Assembly: GCF_004216475.1 (NCBI RefSeq)
Contig: NZ_CP022303.1
Location: 2,480,001-2,544,000, forward strand
From: Thalassococcus sp. S3
GTDB taxonomy: Bacteria > Pseudomonadota > Alphaproteobacteria > Rhodobacterales > Rhodobacteraceae
Length of the DNA stretch: 64,000 nt
Direction: 5' to 3'
The notes beneath the pieces are model-generated. The model made no database searches, had not been told where the DNA came from, and saw only the letters and a program-made list of their open reading frames with translations. Positions within the stretch are counted from its first letter, which is position 1; each line of letters opens with the position of its first letter. The translations under genes and the position numbers were made by a program. Positions 1-8,207 of the stretch are shown here, piece by piece.

Positions 1-268
1 CCTTGGCGTAGAAGGCGCCGCCATCGGCGCCGCCGGGCTGGTATTTGACCTCGGTGTGGATGACCGGGATGCCGACGTCGCGCGCAGCGGGCGCGAGACG
101 CGCGGCATTGTCGAGGGCGATCTGGCAGCCCTCTCCCCCGTAGAGAGGTGCGCCCGGGTCGAAATAGGCTTTGGCGAAGTCGATCAGCATCAATGCCGGG
201 CGAGTGCCCCAGCTTTGCGCCGCGTGATAGCCCGCACGTGCATAGTTTTGATCGAGACGATCAGACAT
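1..268 (-). CDS. Isochorismatase-family cysteine hydrolase (N-carbamoylsarcosine amidase-like), N-terminal part only
   Basis: The first 89 residues of a protein whose 3' part lies off the left edge. The N-terminal strand 'ALMLIDFAKAYF' carries the aspartate of the Asp-Lys-Cys triad of isochorismatase-type hydrolases, followed by a 'GIPVIHTEV' strand; the Lys and Cys are outside the window. The ATG has a purine-rich 'GAGGGGG' upstream. It is the last visible gene of the operon that carries HyuA and HyuB. In N-methylhydantoin degradation, N-carbamoylsarcosine amidase acts right after the HyuA/B step, so hydrolysis of a carbamoyl or amide intermediate is a reasonable inference. Other members of the family (nicotinamidase, ureidoacrylate hydrolase) cannot be excluded from this fragment. 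Confidence 0.8.
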   Translation of the reverse strand, partial: MSDRLDQNYARAGYHAAQSWGTRPALMLIDFAKAYFDPGAPLYGGEGCQIALDNAARLAPAARDVGIPVIHTEVKYQPGGADGGAFYAK

Positions 269-284
269 GGTGACCCCCTCTGGA

Positions 285-313
285 GGGGGGCCAGCCCCCC
301 GCGCCTGCGGCGC
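285..313. other. Pair of small GC hairpins between hyuB and the amidase gene
   Basis: The gap 269-343 contains GGGGGG-CCAG-CCCCCC (285-300) followed at once by GCGCC-TGC-GGCGC (301-313). Both are perfect short stems. There is no T-run, so this is more likely an mRNA-stabilising or processing element within the operon than a terminator. Function is inferred from position only. Confidence 0.3.
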
Positions 314-343
314 CCCCCCGGAGTTTACCTGGCAAGATGAAGA

Positions 344-2230
344 TCATTCGGCGGCTCTGGCATAGGCGCCGCGGAAGACCGGGGCGATCGGGGGTTCAAA
401 GCCGGTTTCTTTCAGGCAGCGGGATTTAAGCTCGTCGATAGACGTGAAGCCACGGTCGAAGAGCTTGGTCTCGCCACGCGATTTGGCCATGTCAGCGCGA
501 AGCTTGTCAGTGGCTTTGGTATCGACGGCGCCTTTGGCGATCACCACGCCGTAGCGTCGGGCGCCGTCCTTGGTGACGAGCCCTCGGTTCACGTCGCGCA
601 GAACCAGAGCGGGGTCGCGGGTGAGCGGATCGCCCCAGCCGCCGCCGCCCCAGGTGTTGAAGTAAAGCATATCGCCCGGCTGGACCTGGATGCGGTCACA
701 TTTGGATGGGATGTTCTCTTCGCTGCCATCCGTGCGGACGAGGCGTTTGGTGGAGCGCATGCCCGGCTCCCCACCGTTCACACCCCAGGGGGAGGTCAGC
801 CAGCGGTCATCGTGGATGGAGATCTCGCCCGCTTCCAGCATCTCGTAGCCGATGGTGATGCCGTTGCCGCCGCGATGGAGGCCCGCGCCGCCGCTGTCGG
901 GGATCGTCGCGTATTGGCGGATGCGGAGGGGGAAATAGGCCTCCAGAAACTCGTTGGGCACATTGGTGAAGGCGGGCCACATGGAATGGCCGTCAGGGCC
1001 GTCACCTGCGGGACGTCCCGGGACGCCGCCAAAGCCGATCTGGAAGAGCTGATACCATTCGCCGTTGCCGTCAAAGCCCGAATACATGAAATGCGGGCTG
1101 TCGGAGAAGCCGGCGGCGTTCAAAGCATCCGGCGCGCCCTGCCCCAGGAGCCCGCCCATCAGATCAAAGATGCGGCCCAGCATGTGGGTCCGGCAGCTGA
1201 GGGCGGCGGGTTTCTTCGGTTTCAGAATGCAGCCTTCGGGGATGTGGACCTCGACCAGATCGTAAAAGCCGTCATTGAAGAGGATCTGCGGATCGAAAAG
1301 GTTGATGGTGAAGGCGCCGAAGAACATCTTGAACATCTCCTCGTTGAGGAGGAAGTTGATCGAACTGAGGCTTTGCGGATCGCTGCCGGAGAAGTCGAAA
1401 TGCGCGACCTCCCCTTCACGGTGCAGCGTGCAGGCGATCTTGTAGGGGCCGTTGCCCATGCCGTCATCGTCGATCCAGTCCTCGAAATAGGCTTTCTGCG
1501 CGCCCTCAGGGATGATCATCTGGATGATCGCGCCCATCGCCGCCTTATTGCGGTCGAGCATGTCCTGCATGGCGGAGATGTAGGCGTCGGTGCCGAAGCG
1601 TTCGATATTTTCCCGCACGCGGCGCTCAGCCAGGCGCAGGGCGGCGATGATGGCGAAAAAGTCGGACTTGTTCCATTCCGGCATGCGGGTGTTGGCGAGC
1701 ATGATGTTGAGAAGCTCGTCCTGCAGTGCACCGCCCCGGTAGATCTTGGTGGGGGGCACGATCAACCCTTCCTCATAGATCATCTTGGCGTCGGTGGGCA
1801 GAGAGCCGGGGACCTTGCCGCCCACATCGGTCATATGGCCGAACATGGCGGCCCAGCTGACGAGGCGCCCGTCGTGGAAGATGGGCATCATCAGAAGCCA
1901 GTCATTGAGATGGCTGACAGCACCATTGCAGCTATAGGGGTCGTTGGTGATGAAGATGTCGCCGTCTTCGATCGTGCCGTCATAGCCCTGCATGAAGCCA
2001 TAGAGGAAGGAGCCGAACTGGCCCACGACCATCTTGCCCTCCTCATTGGCGATCAGAGGAAAAGCGTCATGCTGTTCGCGGATGCCCGGGGACATGGCGG
2101 TGCGGAAGAGCACGGCATCCATCTCGTTGCGGGCGTTGCGCAGGGCGTTTTCGACGATGTCGAGGGTGATCGGGTCGACCTCGACACGGGAAAAGGGTGT
2201 GGCGTTGGATTGGATGATTTGAGCGACCAT
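344..2230 (-). CDS. hyuB: Hydantoinase B / oxoprolinase-family subunit (HyuB), copy 1
   Basis: A 628-residue protein of the HyuB family, the partner of HyuA in ATP-dependent opening of cyclic imides and lactams (N-methylhydantoinase, 5-oxoprolinase) and in acetone/acetophenone carboxylase-type enzymes. The N-terminal 'VDPITLDIVENALRNAR' and the metal-site region 'NDPYSCNGAVSHLNDW' are typical, as is the glycine-rich C-terminal part ('SGGAGLHRGGNG', 'WGGGGWGDP'). It is longer than the second HyuB here (548 residues), so the two copies probably act on different substrates. A GGGAGG ribosome site lies 9 bases before the ATG, partly inside a small hairpin. It sits downstream of hyuA copy 1. Cytoplasmic. 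The exact substrate cannot be told. Confidence 0.93.
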   Translation of the reverse strand: MVAQIIQSNATPFSRVEVDPITLDIVENALRNARNEMDAVLFRTAMSPGIREQHDAFPLIANEEGKMVVGQFGSFLYGFMQGYDGTIEDGDIFITNDPYSCNGAVSHLNDWLLMMPIFHDGRLVSWAAMFGHMTDVGGKVPGSLPTDAKMIYEEGLIVPPTKIYRGGALQDELLNIMLANTRMPEWNKSDFFAIIAALRLAERRVRENIERFGTDAYISAMQDMLDRNKAAMGAIIQMIIPEGAQKAYFEDWIDDDGMGNGPYKIACTLHREGEVAHFDFSGSDPQSLSSINFLLNEEMFKMFFGAFTINLFDPQILFNDGFYDLVEVHIPEGCILKPKKPAALSCRTHMLGRIFDLMGGLLGQGAPDALNAAGFSDSPHFMYSGFDGNGEWYQLFQIGFGGVPGRPAGDGPDGHSMWPAFTNVPNEFLEAYFPLRIRQYATIPDSGGAGLHRGGNGITIGYEMLEAGEISIHDDRWLTSPWGVNGGEPGMRSTKRLVRTDGSEENIPSKCDRIQVQPGDMLYFNTWGGGGWGDPLTRDPALVLRDVNRGLVTKDGARRYGVVIAKGAVDTKATDKLRADMAKSRGETKLFDRGFTSIDELKSRCLKETGFEPPIAPVFRGAYARAAE

Positions 2231-2283
2231 CAGGATGGGCCTCCCATGTACCGGGTGTTCTGGGAATGAAAGGCGCGCTTCAT
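2230..2283 (-). CDS. Possible 17-codon micro-ORF between hyuA and hyuB
   Basis: Its ATG overlaps the hyuA stop codon (ATGA, 2283-2280) and its TGA shares one base with the hyuB ATG (TGATG). The short reading frame therefore fills the whole gap and is coupled at both ends. The predicted peptide is MKRAFHSQNTRYMGGPS, basic and without a clear hydrophobic segment. The hyuB ribosome site lies inside it, within the hairpin ATGGG-AGG-CCCAT (2235-2247 on the opposite strand). Ribosomes reading the micro-ORF could melt that hairpin. It may act only as a translational coupler, or it may encode a real small peptide; sequence alone cannot decide. Confidence 0.35.
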   Translation of the reverse strand: MKRAFHSQNTRYMGGPS

Positions 2284-4463
2284 GACCGCGCCTCCGGATG
2301 ATCGGCAGGCCAGATGAGGATGTTTCCGACGTCGTCGATCACGCCCACGTGATCCGGCAGGATGACGGAGGTGCTGTCCATCTCGGTCACGATGGCCGGC
2401 CCTTCGATACGATTGCCGGGGGCCAGCTTGGCACGGTCGTAGATGTAGCCCTCGCGCCAGGCGCCATCGGCATAGAGGCGGGTTGGCTGTATGCGGGCGG
2501 CGGAAGCATCAGGGCCGCCACGTTTGGTCTCGGCATTGATGAACTGCTTTTCGGCGCCCTGCACGACGGCACGCAGGCCCACGATCTCGTGCTCGGCGTC
2601 GAGCGCGAAGGTGAAAAGCTGCTCGTGCTCGGCATCGAATCTGGCTGTCACGGCGGAGATTGAGAAGGCCTCCGGCGTGCTGTCGATGGTCAGCTTCATG
2701 CCCTGGCCGTGATAGCGGATGTCGATCTGGTAGAGCACGTCCTGTTCGTGTTCGGCGACACCTTCGGCGGTCAGATCGCGGGCGGCCTGAGCATGAAGAT
2801 CCTCCAGCATCTTCTTGATTTCGCTATCGGATGTTTCGGCGACACGGGTCACATATGTTTGACTCGCTTCGTTGCGCAGGCGCGTGGTGGCATCGCCATA
2901 GGCACAGAGCACGCCCGGCCCGGGGGGCACGATGGCGGGCCAGGAATTCACCAGTTTCGCCAGAGCGTTGGCGTGGAGCGGGCCGGCGCCGCCAAAGCCG
3001 ATAAGGGCAAAGTCGCGCGGGTCATAGCCCTGCTCGACCGACACGAGCCGCAGCGCGCCGACCATGTTTTCGTTCACGATGCGGATCACGCCCTCGGCCG
3101 CGTCCTCGATGGACAGGCCAAGAGGTTCGGCGATGGTCGCCACCGCCTTGGCGGCTAGATCGCGGGAGATATCCATGTCGCCGCCCAGCTTGGCGTCGGA
3201 AGGCAGATAGCCCAGCACGACATTGGCGTCTGTGACGGTAGGCGCCTCCCCGCCTTTCTCGTAAGCGGCAGGCCCGGGATCGGCGCCAGCAGATTGAGGA
3301 CCAACACGAAGGGCTTTCGTCAGCTCAGGCACGTAAGCGATGGAGCCGCCACCCGCGCCCACCGTGCGCACGTCGATGGACGGCGCACGGACGGTGACAT
3401 CGGCGACGCGTGTCTCGCGCCGCGTGCGCGCGACGCCGCCCTCGATCAGCGCCACGTCGGTCGAGGTGCCGCCCATGTCGAAGGTCAGAAGGTTCTGAAA
3501 ACCCGATTGCTTCGCGATCCAGAGCGCGCCCGACACGCCACCCGCAGGCCCGGACATCAGCAGGTTCACCGGCTGGTCCATTGCCGCCTGTGCCGAAGAC
3601 AGACCGCCATCGGAACGCAAGATCTGCAGCATCACGTCGGACCCCATGCGCCGTTTCAACTCGCCTTGCAGGTTGTCGACATATTTCGATACGACGGGCC
3701 GGACATAGGAGTTCACCACGGTGGTTTCCGTGCGCTCATATTCGTACATTTCCGGCATCACGCTCGCGGAGGTGCTGACCGGAATGTTCGGTGCGATCTC
3801 TTGCGCGATCTCGGCGATGCGGGCCTCATGGGCATCGTTCGTATAGGCGTTGAAAAGGGCGATGGTCAGCGCTTCAATCCCGGATTTTAGCAGCTTTTCC
3901 AGATCCTTGCGGATGGCCTTTTCATCAAGCGGGACGAGGATCTCGCCCTTGGCGTCCATGCGCTCGTCAGCCTCGATCGTGTATTCCAAGGGCGCCAGCG
4001 GGTCGGATTTGTTCCAGATCACCCAGCCGCCCAAACCACCCGGCACGAAGGAGCGCGCGATTTGCAGCGTGTCGCGGTAGCCCTTGGTCGTGACCAGCCC
4101 GACAAGTGCGCCCGATGAGGTCAGCACAGTGTTGGTGGCCACGGTGGTGCCATGCATCACCTCGGTGATGTCGGTGGGCGCGATGCCGGCGGTGCGGCAG
4201 ATCTTCTCGATGCCGTTGAGCACGCCGATGGAGCTGTCGGCGGGGGTCGACGGGACCTTGGCGGTGTAGGTTCGCCCGTTGCGTTCGTCCAGCAGCAGCA
4301 GGTCGGTGAAGGTGCCCCCCACATCGACGCCCAGCCGAAGGCCGGTGCCGGCATTGCGCAGCGGCGCGGGGCTGCCGCCCTCCATCCGACGCAGGCGTTC
4401 CTCGAAGGCGGCCAGCCGCTCTTCGTATTTCCGAATCAGATCATCGGTGACCGACATTGCCAT
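2280..4463 (-). CDS. hyuA: Hydantoinase A / oxoprolinase-family ATPase subunit (HyuA), copy 1, with N-terminal coil
   Basis: About 727 residues from the ATG at 4463; a second ATG at 4457 is equally possible. An AGGAGAGGG ribosome site precedes both. The frame stays open further upstream, but that part only mirrors the neighbouring gene. HyuA subunits have an actin/hexokinase-like ATPase fold. The phosphate loop 'GVDVGGTFTDLLL' is present, as are 'HGTTVATNTVL', 'MGGTSTDVALI' and 'FGGAGPLHA'. Unlike HyuA copy 2, whose loop starts near residue 9, this one has an extra charged helical stretch of about 40 residues ('IRKYEERLAAFEERLRRMEG') that looks like a coiled coil. The gene just upstream encodes a long coiled-coil protein, which could be its partner (inference). 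Confidence 0.93.
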   Translation of the reverse strand: MAMSVTDDLIRKYEERLAAFEERLRRMEGGSPAPLRNAGTGLRLGVDVGGTFTDLLLLDERNGRTYTAKVPSTPADSSIGVLNGIEKICRTAGIAPTDITEVMHGTTVATNTVLTSSGALVGLVTTKGYRDTLQIARSFVPGGLGGWVIWNKSDPLAPLEYTIEADERMDAKGEILVPLDEKAIRKDLEKLLKSGIEALTIALFNAYTNDAHEARIAEIAQEIAPNIPVSTSASVMPEMYEYERTETTVVNSYVRPVVSKYVDNLQGELKRRMGSDVMLQILRSDGGLSSAQAAMDQPVNLLMSGPAGGVSGALWIAKQSGFQNLLTFDMGGTSTDVALIEGGVARTRRETRVADVTVRAPSIDVRTVGAGGGSIAYVPELTKALRVGPQSAGADPGPAAYEKGGEAPTVTDANVVLGYLPSDAKLGGDMDISRDLAAKAVATIAEPLGLSIEDAAEGVIRIVNENMVGALRLVSVEQGYDPRDFALIGFGGAGPLHANALAKLVNSWPAIVPPGPGVLCAYGDATTRLRNEASQTYVTRVAETSDSEIKKMLEDLHAQAARDLTAEGVAEHEQDVLYQIDIRYHGQGMKLTIDSTPEAFSISAVTARFDAEHEQLFTFALDAEHEIVGLRAVVQGAEKQFINAETKRGGPDASAARIQPTRLYADGAWREGYIYDRAKLAPGNRIEGPAIVTEMDSTSVILPDHVGVIDDVGNILIWPADHPEARS

Positions 4464-4476
4464 CCCTCTCCTCGTC

Positions 4477-5346
4477 TCAGATCCCCAGCAGGCGCCGGAG
4501 AAATCCCTTTTTCTGCGGTTGTTTGGCAGCCAAGGCCGCCACGGCCACCGCACGTTCAGACATCGAAAGCGTGGTCTCGATGGTCTCTTGCTGTTCGGCG
4601 ATACGCGCCTCGCGCGCTTTGATCTCGACTTGCATGCGCTCGCCTGCTTCAAGCGCGCGGCCCAGCATGTCGGCACCTTTGGCCTCAGCCGCCTGCGCCG
4701 CCTCGGCGCAGGCGACGGCGTCTTCCAGAAGGGCAAAGGCCCGATCCGCCGCTTCACCAAGACGCCCGTCTTCGCGTGTTTCAGCCAAGGCTACGGCCCT
4801 GGCCAGCAGCTCCTCGAACCGGGCGGTCTGAGCGAGGCTCTGGTCCAGCTCGGCGCTCACATGTTCCAGATGATCCAGCGCCCGGCCAGAGACATCCTGA
4901 AGCCGCCCGATGACAATCGTGTCGTCTTCGAGATGCGCCAAAGCCCGATCCAGAACCTCAGCCAATCGCCCGGCGCTGCCCTCGGACGCGGTCAGCGCAG
5001 CCTCCGCCTGCTCCAGAGCGGCGCCCTGTCCTTCGACAAGGCCCGACAATCGTGCGATCTGCACGTCCTTGGCCGACAGCGTGGCCTCCAGTTCCTCGAC
5101 CTCGTCGAAAAGAAAGCTCACCACCGCGTCCGGCGCCAGGTCCGCCTTGGCAGGCGCGCCCACTTCCGAGATCAGGCGCGGTGCGTCGGGGATATCCACG
5201 CGCAGCCGGCCTTCATTGTCGCGGCGGCTCTCCAAGAGGCCGCGCGCCACGGCTTCGCGCACGCGTAGGCGGGACTGGCCCAGCACCTCGGCGGCCTCGT
5301 CGACCGTCAGGAAGTGCAACCCGTCATCCGCCCGCCGCTTGACCAT
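4477..5346 (-). CDS. HTH / long coiled-coil protein with MinD-like amphipathic C-terminal tail, unknown function
   Basis: A 289-residue protein not assigned to a named family. Residues about 10-50 ('LTVDEAAEVLGQSRLRVREA' and following) read as an excisionase/MerR-like helix-turn-helix with a wing. Residues about 70-270 are almost all Glu/Ala/Leu-rich heptads, a long coiled coil. The last residues, 'KKGFLRRLLGI', resemble the amphipathic membrane-targeting helix at the end of E. coli MinD ('KGFLKRLFGG', from memory). The start used is the ATG at 5346, four bases after the caiB stop; the frame is open a little further up, but that would run into caiB. The gene lies between caiB and hyuA, 13 bases before hyuA. 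It could tether the hydantoinase complex or DNA to the membrane; this is inference. Confidence 0.85.
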   Translation of the reverse strand: MVKRRADDGLHFLTVDEAAEVLGQSRLRVREAVARGLLESRRDNEGRLRVDIPDAPRLISEVGAPAKADLAPDAVVSFLFDEVEELEATLSAKDVQIARLSGLVEGQGAALEQAEAALTASEGSAGRLAEVLDRALAHLEDDTIVIGRLQDVSGRALDHLEHVSAELDQSLAQTARFEELLARAVALAETREDGRLGEAADRAFALLEDAVACAEAAQAAEAKGADMLGRALEAGERMQVEIKAREARIAEQQETIETTLSMSERAVAVAALAAKQPQKKGFLRRLLGI

Positions 5347-5350
5347 CACG

Positions 5351-6562
5351 TCAGATGATCCCCTTCTCGCGCAGATCAGCCTGAGCATCCCCGCTCAGGC
5401 CCAGCAATTCGCCGAACACATAATCGTTGTGCTGGCCCAGTTCCGGGCCGACATGGCGCACGGCCCCCGGCGTCTCGCTCAGCTTGGGAGCCACGTTCTG
5501 CATCTTCATCTTGCCGAAATCGGGATGGTTGACCTCCACCAGCGCCTCGCGGGCCTGGAAATGCGGGTCGGCCATCATGTCCTCGGCCTTGTAGATCAGG
5601 CCGCAGGGCACGCCGTGGTCGTTCATCTTCTGCTCCAGCTCGGCGAGCGGGATCGTCTTGGTCCAGTCATTGATCAGGCCGTCCAGCTCCGCCTGATGCC
5701 GCCCGCGGGCGGAATGGGTGGCATAACGGTCGTCCTCGGCAAGGTCCGGGCGGCCCATCGCCTCGGCCAGACGCTTGAAGACGGTGTCCTGATTGGCCGC
5801 GATCAAAAGCAGCTTGCCGTCGGCTGTGTCGAAGACGTTGGATGGCGAGACATTGGGCAGGATCGCCCCTGTCCGCTCGCGCACATAGCCTGCTACGTCA
5901 TATTCGGTGACAAGGCTTTCCATCATGTTCAGCACGGCCTCATAGATGGCACTGTCCACGACCTGCCCACGCCCCGTGCGCTCGCGCGCATGGATCGCCA
6001 TCAGCGCGCCCTGGAATGCATGCATGGCAGCCAATTCATCCCCGATGGAAATGCCCATGCGGCTGGGCTGGGTCGACGGATCGCCCACGACATAGCGCAA
6101 GCCCCCCATCGCCTCGCCAATCGCACCGTAGCCCGCGCGGGACGAATAGGGTCCGGTCTGGCCAAACCCAGTGACGCGGACCATGACAATGCGCGGATTG
6201 ATCTTCGACAATTCTTCATAGCCGAGGTTCCAGCGCTCCATCGTGCCGGGGCGGAAGTTCTCGATCAGGATGTCGGCGCTTTTGACCAGTTCGCGCACCA
6301 TCTCCTGACCCTCGGGCGTGCGCAGGTTCAGGGTCACCGACTTCTTGTTCCGTGCCACGACCGGCCACCAGAGCGATTTGCCATGCGGCTTCTCCCGCCC
6401 CCACTGGCGCATCGGATCACCCGCGCCGGGCTGTTCGCATTTGATGACCTCGGCCCCGAAATCGGCCAGCATCTGTCCGCAGAAGGGCCCGGCCAGAAGC
6501 TGGCCCATCTCGATCACGCGCAAATCGGTGAGAGGCCCCTGCCGGGCCGGAACATCCGCCAT
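5351..6562 (-). CDS. CaiB/BaiF (family III) CoA-transferase
   Basis: A 403-residue family III CoA-transferase. It moves CoA from an acyl-CoA donor to a carboxylic acid without a classical glutamyl-CoA intermediate. The N-terminal 'LTDLRVIEMGQLLAGPFCGQ' and 'FGAEVIKCEQPGAGDPMRQW' are family hallmarks, and 'GRGQVVDSAIYEAVL' contains the conserved catalytic aspartate. Length is normal for the family. AGGGAGAG precedes the ATG. It is the first gene of the left-running operon, whose promoter must lie in the 74-base gap with the GntR-type operator at 6606. With an HMG-CoA-lyase-like gene divergent, it probably activates a linear carboxylic acid made by ring opening (inference). Confidence 0.93.
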   Translation of the reverse strand: MADVPARQGPLTDLRVIEMGQLLAGPFCGQMLADFGAEVIKCEQPGAGDPMRQWGREKPHGKSLWWPVVARNKKSVTLNLRTPEGQEMVRELVKSADILIENFRPGTMERWNLGYEELSKINPRIVMVRVTGFGQTGPYSSRAGYGAIGEAMGGLRYVVGDPSTQPSRMGISIGDELAAMHAFQGALMAIHARERTGRGQVVDSAIYEAVLNMMESLVTEYDVAGYVRERTGAILPNVSPSNVFDTADGKLLLIAANQDTVFKRLAEAMGRPDLAEDDRYATHSARGRHQAELDGLINDWTKTIPLAELEQKMNDHGVPCGLIYKAEDMMADPHFQAREALVEVNHPDFGKMKMQNVAPKLSETPGAVRHVGPELGQHNDYVFGELLGLSGDAQADLREKGII

Positions 6563-6603
6563 CTTCTCTCCCTGTCGTTTGTTGACGATCCGGTGATCAT
6601 CCT

Positions 6604-6619
6604 ATTTGGTATACAAAAT
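6604..6619. promoter_or_regulatory. GntR-type operator in the caiB/HMG-lyase divergent promoter
   Basis: ATTTGGTATACAAAAT is a near-palindrome around GTATAC, the core common in operators of GntR regulators of the FCD subfamily. Its central 12-mer TTGGTATACAAA (6606-6617) recurs exactly at 19396-19407. It sits between the two divergent starts and just before the AAGGAGG ribosome site of the lyase gene. A GntR-FCD gene is the next gene but one, the obvious candidate regulator. Confidence 0.65.
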
Positions 6620-6636
6620 TAAGGAGGTGCGACAGA

Positions 6637-7542
6637 ATGACCAGCGATTTTTGTGAAATTATCGAAGTTTCTGCTAGAGACGGGATACAAAACGAAAAAA
6701 CGCTGCTTTCGACGGCACAGAAACTGCATCTGATCGGGATGGCGCTGGATGCAGGGATTCGCCGGATGGAGGTGACGAGCTTCGTCAATCCCAAGCGCGT
6801 GCCCCAGATGGCGGATGCGGAGGACGTAGTGGCGGGCCTGCCCCGCGACTGGGGAGCACGCTATATGGGGCTGACGCTGAACCGGAGGGGGTTTGACCGG
6901 GCGGTTGCCACGGGACTTGATGAGGCGAATTTCGTCGTGGTCGCCTCGGAAACTTTCAATCGCAAGAACCAGGGCGTGAGCACGCAGGAGAGCATCGCGG
7001 CCTTCTCAGATATTCGCAAGGCAGCGGACGTGATCGAGGTCGCGGTGACGGTGGCCGCCGCCTTTGGCTGCCCGTTTGAAGGCGAGGTGCCCCTCGCCCG
7101 CCTGATGCAGGTGGTGGAGGCCTGCATGGTGCATGAGCCATTTGAATTGGCGCTGGCGGACACGATTGGCGTGGCCACCCCCCGGGATGTGACAGAGCGT
7201 GTCGGCGCGGTGCGGCGCGCCTTCCCCGATATCCCGATCCGTCTGCATCTGCACAACACCCGCAACACCGGCATCGCCAATGCCTGGGCGGGGTTGGAGG
7301 CGGGCGCGCGCAGTCTCGATGCAAGCCTCGGCGGTGTGGGTGGCTGCCCCTTCGCCCCGCGCGCGACGGGCAATATCGCGACCGAGGATCTGGTCTATAT
7401 GCTCGATCGCTCCGGCGTGCGCACGAATGTGTCGCTTGACACCGCCATCGCCGCCGCCGAATGGCTGGAGGCGCAACTGGGTCATGACGTGCCCGGACAG
7501 GTGATGAAAGCCGGGGGCTTCCCGGCCCCGCAGGCGGCATGA
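6637..7542 (+). CDS. Hydroxymethylglutaryl-CoA lyase-like enzyme
   Basis: A 301-residue TIM-barrel protein of the HMGL/DRE family. HMG-CoA lyase cleaves 3-hydroxy-3-methylglutaryl-CoA to acetyl-CoA and acetoacetate. Visible features are 'SARDGIQNE' at the end of strand 1 (catalytic Arg-Asp plus metal ligand), the second metal site 'RLHLHNTRNTG' (HxH), and the catalytic cysteine loop 'GGVGGCPFAPRATGN' followed by 'IATEDLVYML'. In true HMG-CoA lyase the HxH is usually followed by Asp-Thr, here Asn-Thr, so a related acyl-CoA substrate is possible. AAGGAGG lies 9 bases before the ATG. The stop overlaps the GntR gene (ATGA). It forms a probable CoA-ester branch with the divergent CaiB. Confidence 0.88.
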   Translation: MTSDFCEIIEVSARDGIQNEKTLLSTAQKLHLIGMALDAGIRRMEVTSFVNPKRVPQMADAEDVVAGLPRDWGARYMGLTLNRRGFDRAVATGLDEANFVVVASETFNRKNQGVSTQESIAAFSDIRKAADVIEVAVTVAAAFGCPFEGEVPLARLMQVVEACMVHEPFELALADTIGVATPRDVTERVGAVRRAFPDIPIRLHLHNTRNTGIANAWAGLEAGARSLDASLGGVGGCPFAPRATGNIATEDLVYMLDRSGVRTNVSLDTAIAAAEWLEAQLGHDVPGQVMKAGGFPAPQAA

Positions 7543-8207
7543 TGGACGGCGATACCAAACAACCCGCGGCCGAACTGGCTTATCAGGCGATCCGTGCGCG
7601 GATCATGTCGGGCGATCTGGGCGATGGCGCCCGGTTGAAAGAACAAAGCCTTGCCAGCGAGATGGGCCTGTCGCGTACGCCGGTGCGCGCGGCGATCACA
7701 AGGCTGATCCACGAAGGCTTTGCCGAGCGCGGAGAGGGCTATTCCACCCGCGTGGCGCATTTTCCCGAGGACGAGCTGGACCAGATCTTCGAGATCCGCC
7801 GCCGTCTGGAATGCTACGCCGCCGAGCGTGCCGCCACGCTGGCCAGCACGGCGCAGATCGAAGAGCTGGACCGGCTGACAACGGAGATGGAGGCGCTCTC
7901 TCCCCCACAAACCGATGCGGATTATGCGCGGATTTCCGAGATCAACGCCGCCTTTCACCGGATCATTTCCGAGGCCGCGCAGTCCCCCCGGCTGATGGCG
8001 GTTCTGTCGATGGCGGTCGATGTCGGCATCGTCTCGCGCACCTATCACAGCTATGCCGCACACGACCTGATCCGCTCCGCCCGCCATCACCGCGAACTGG
8101 TCGACGCCTTCCGCGCCCGCGCGCCCGACTGGGCGGCCAGCGTGATGTCGAGCCATGTTCTGGCCGCCGCGAAATCCGCGGCACGACCCCGGCGCGTGAC
8201 GGGATGA
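7539..8207 (+). CDS. GntR-family transcriptional regulator, FCD subfamily
   Basis: 222 residues. The N-terminal winged helix shows 'QAIRARIMSGDLGDGARLKE' and 'LASEMGLSRTPVRAAITRL', classic for the family. The C-terminal all-helical FCD ligand domain has spaced histidines ('AFHRIISEA', 'RHHRELVDAF', 'SSHVLAAAK') that in relatives bind a metal near the effector. FCD regulators generally sense small carboxylates and release palindromic operators. It overlaps the lyase gene upstream and the 75-residue gene downstream by ATGA junctions. It probably controls the divergent operons through the GTATAC operator at 6606, and other operons in the window that carry the same sequence. Repressor action is inferred. 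Confidence 0.93.
   Translation: MMDGDTKQPAAELAYQAIRARIMSGDLGDGARLKEQSLASEMGLSRTPVRAAITRLIHEGFAERGEGYSTRVAHFPEDELDQIFEIRRRLECYAAERAATLASTAQIEELDRLTTEMEALSPPQTDADYARISEINAAFHRIISEAAQSPRLMAVLSMAVDVGIVSRTYHSYAAHDLIRSARHHRELVDAFRARAPDWAASVMSSHVLAAAKSAARPRRVTG

Noticed and set aside
812..2269. A 485-codon rightward frame opposite hyuB copy 1
   Set aside because: Shadow frame; the minus strand has the full HyuB sequence.
4464..4760. N-terminal extension of HyuA copy 1 by about 99 residues
   Set aside because: It overlaps the coiled-coil gene, is Arg/Pro-rich and unlike any HyuA; a good ribosome site precedes the ATG at 4463.
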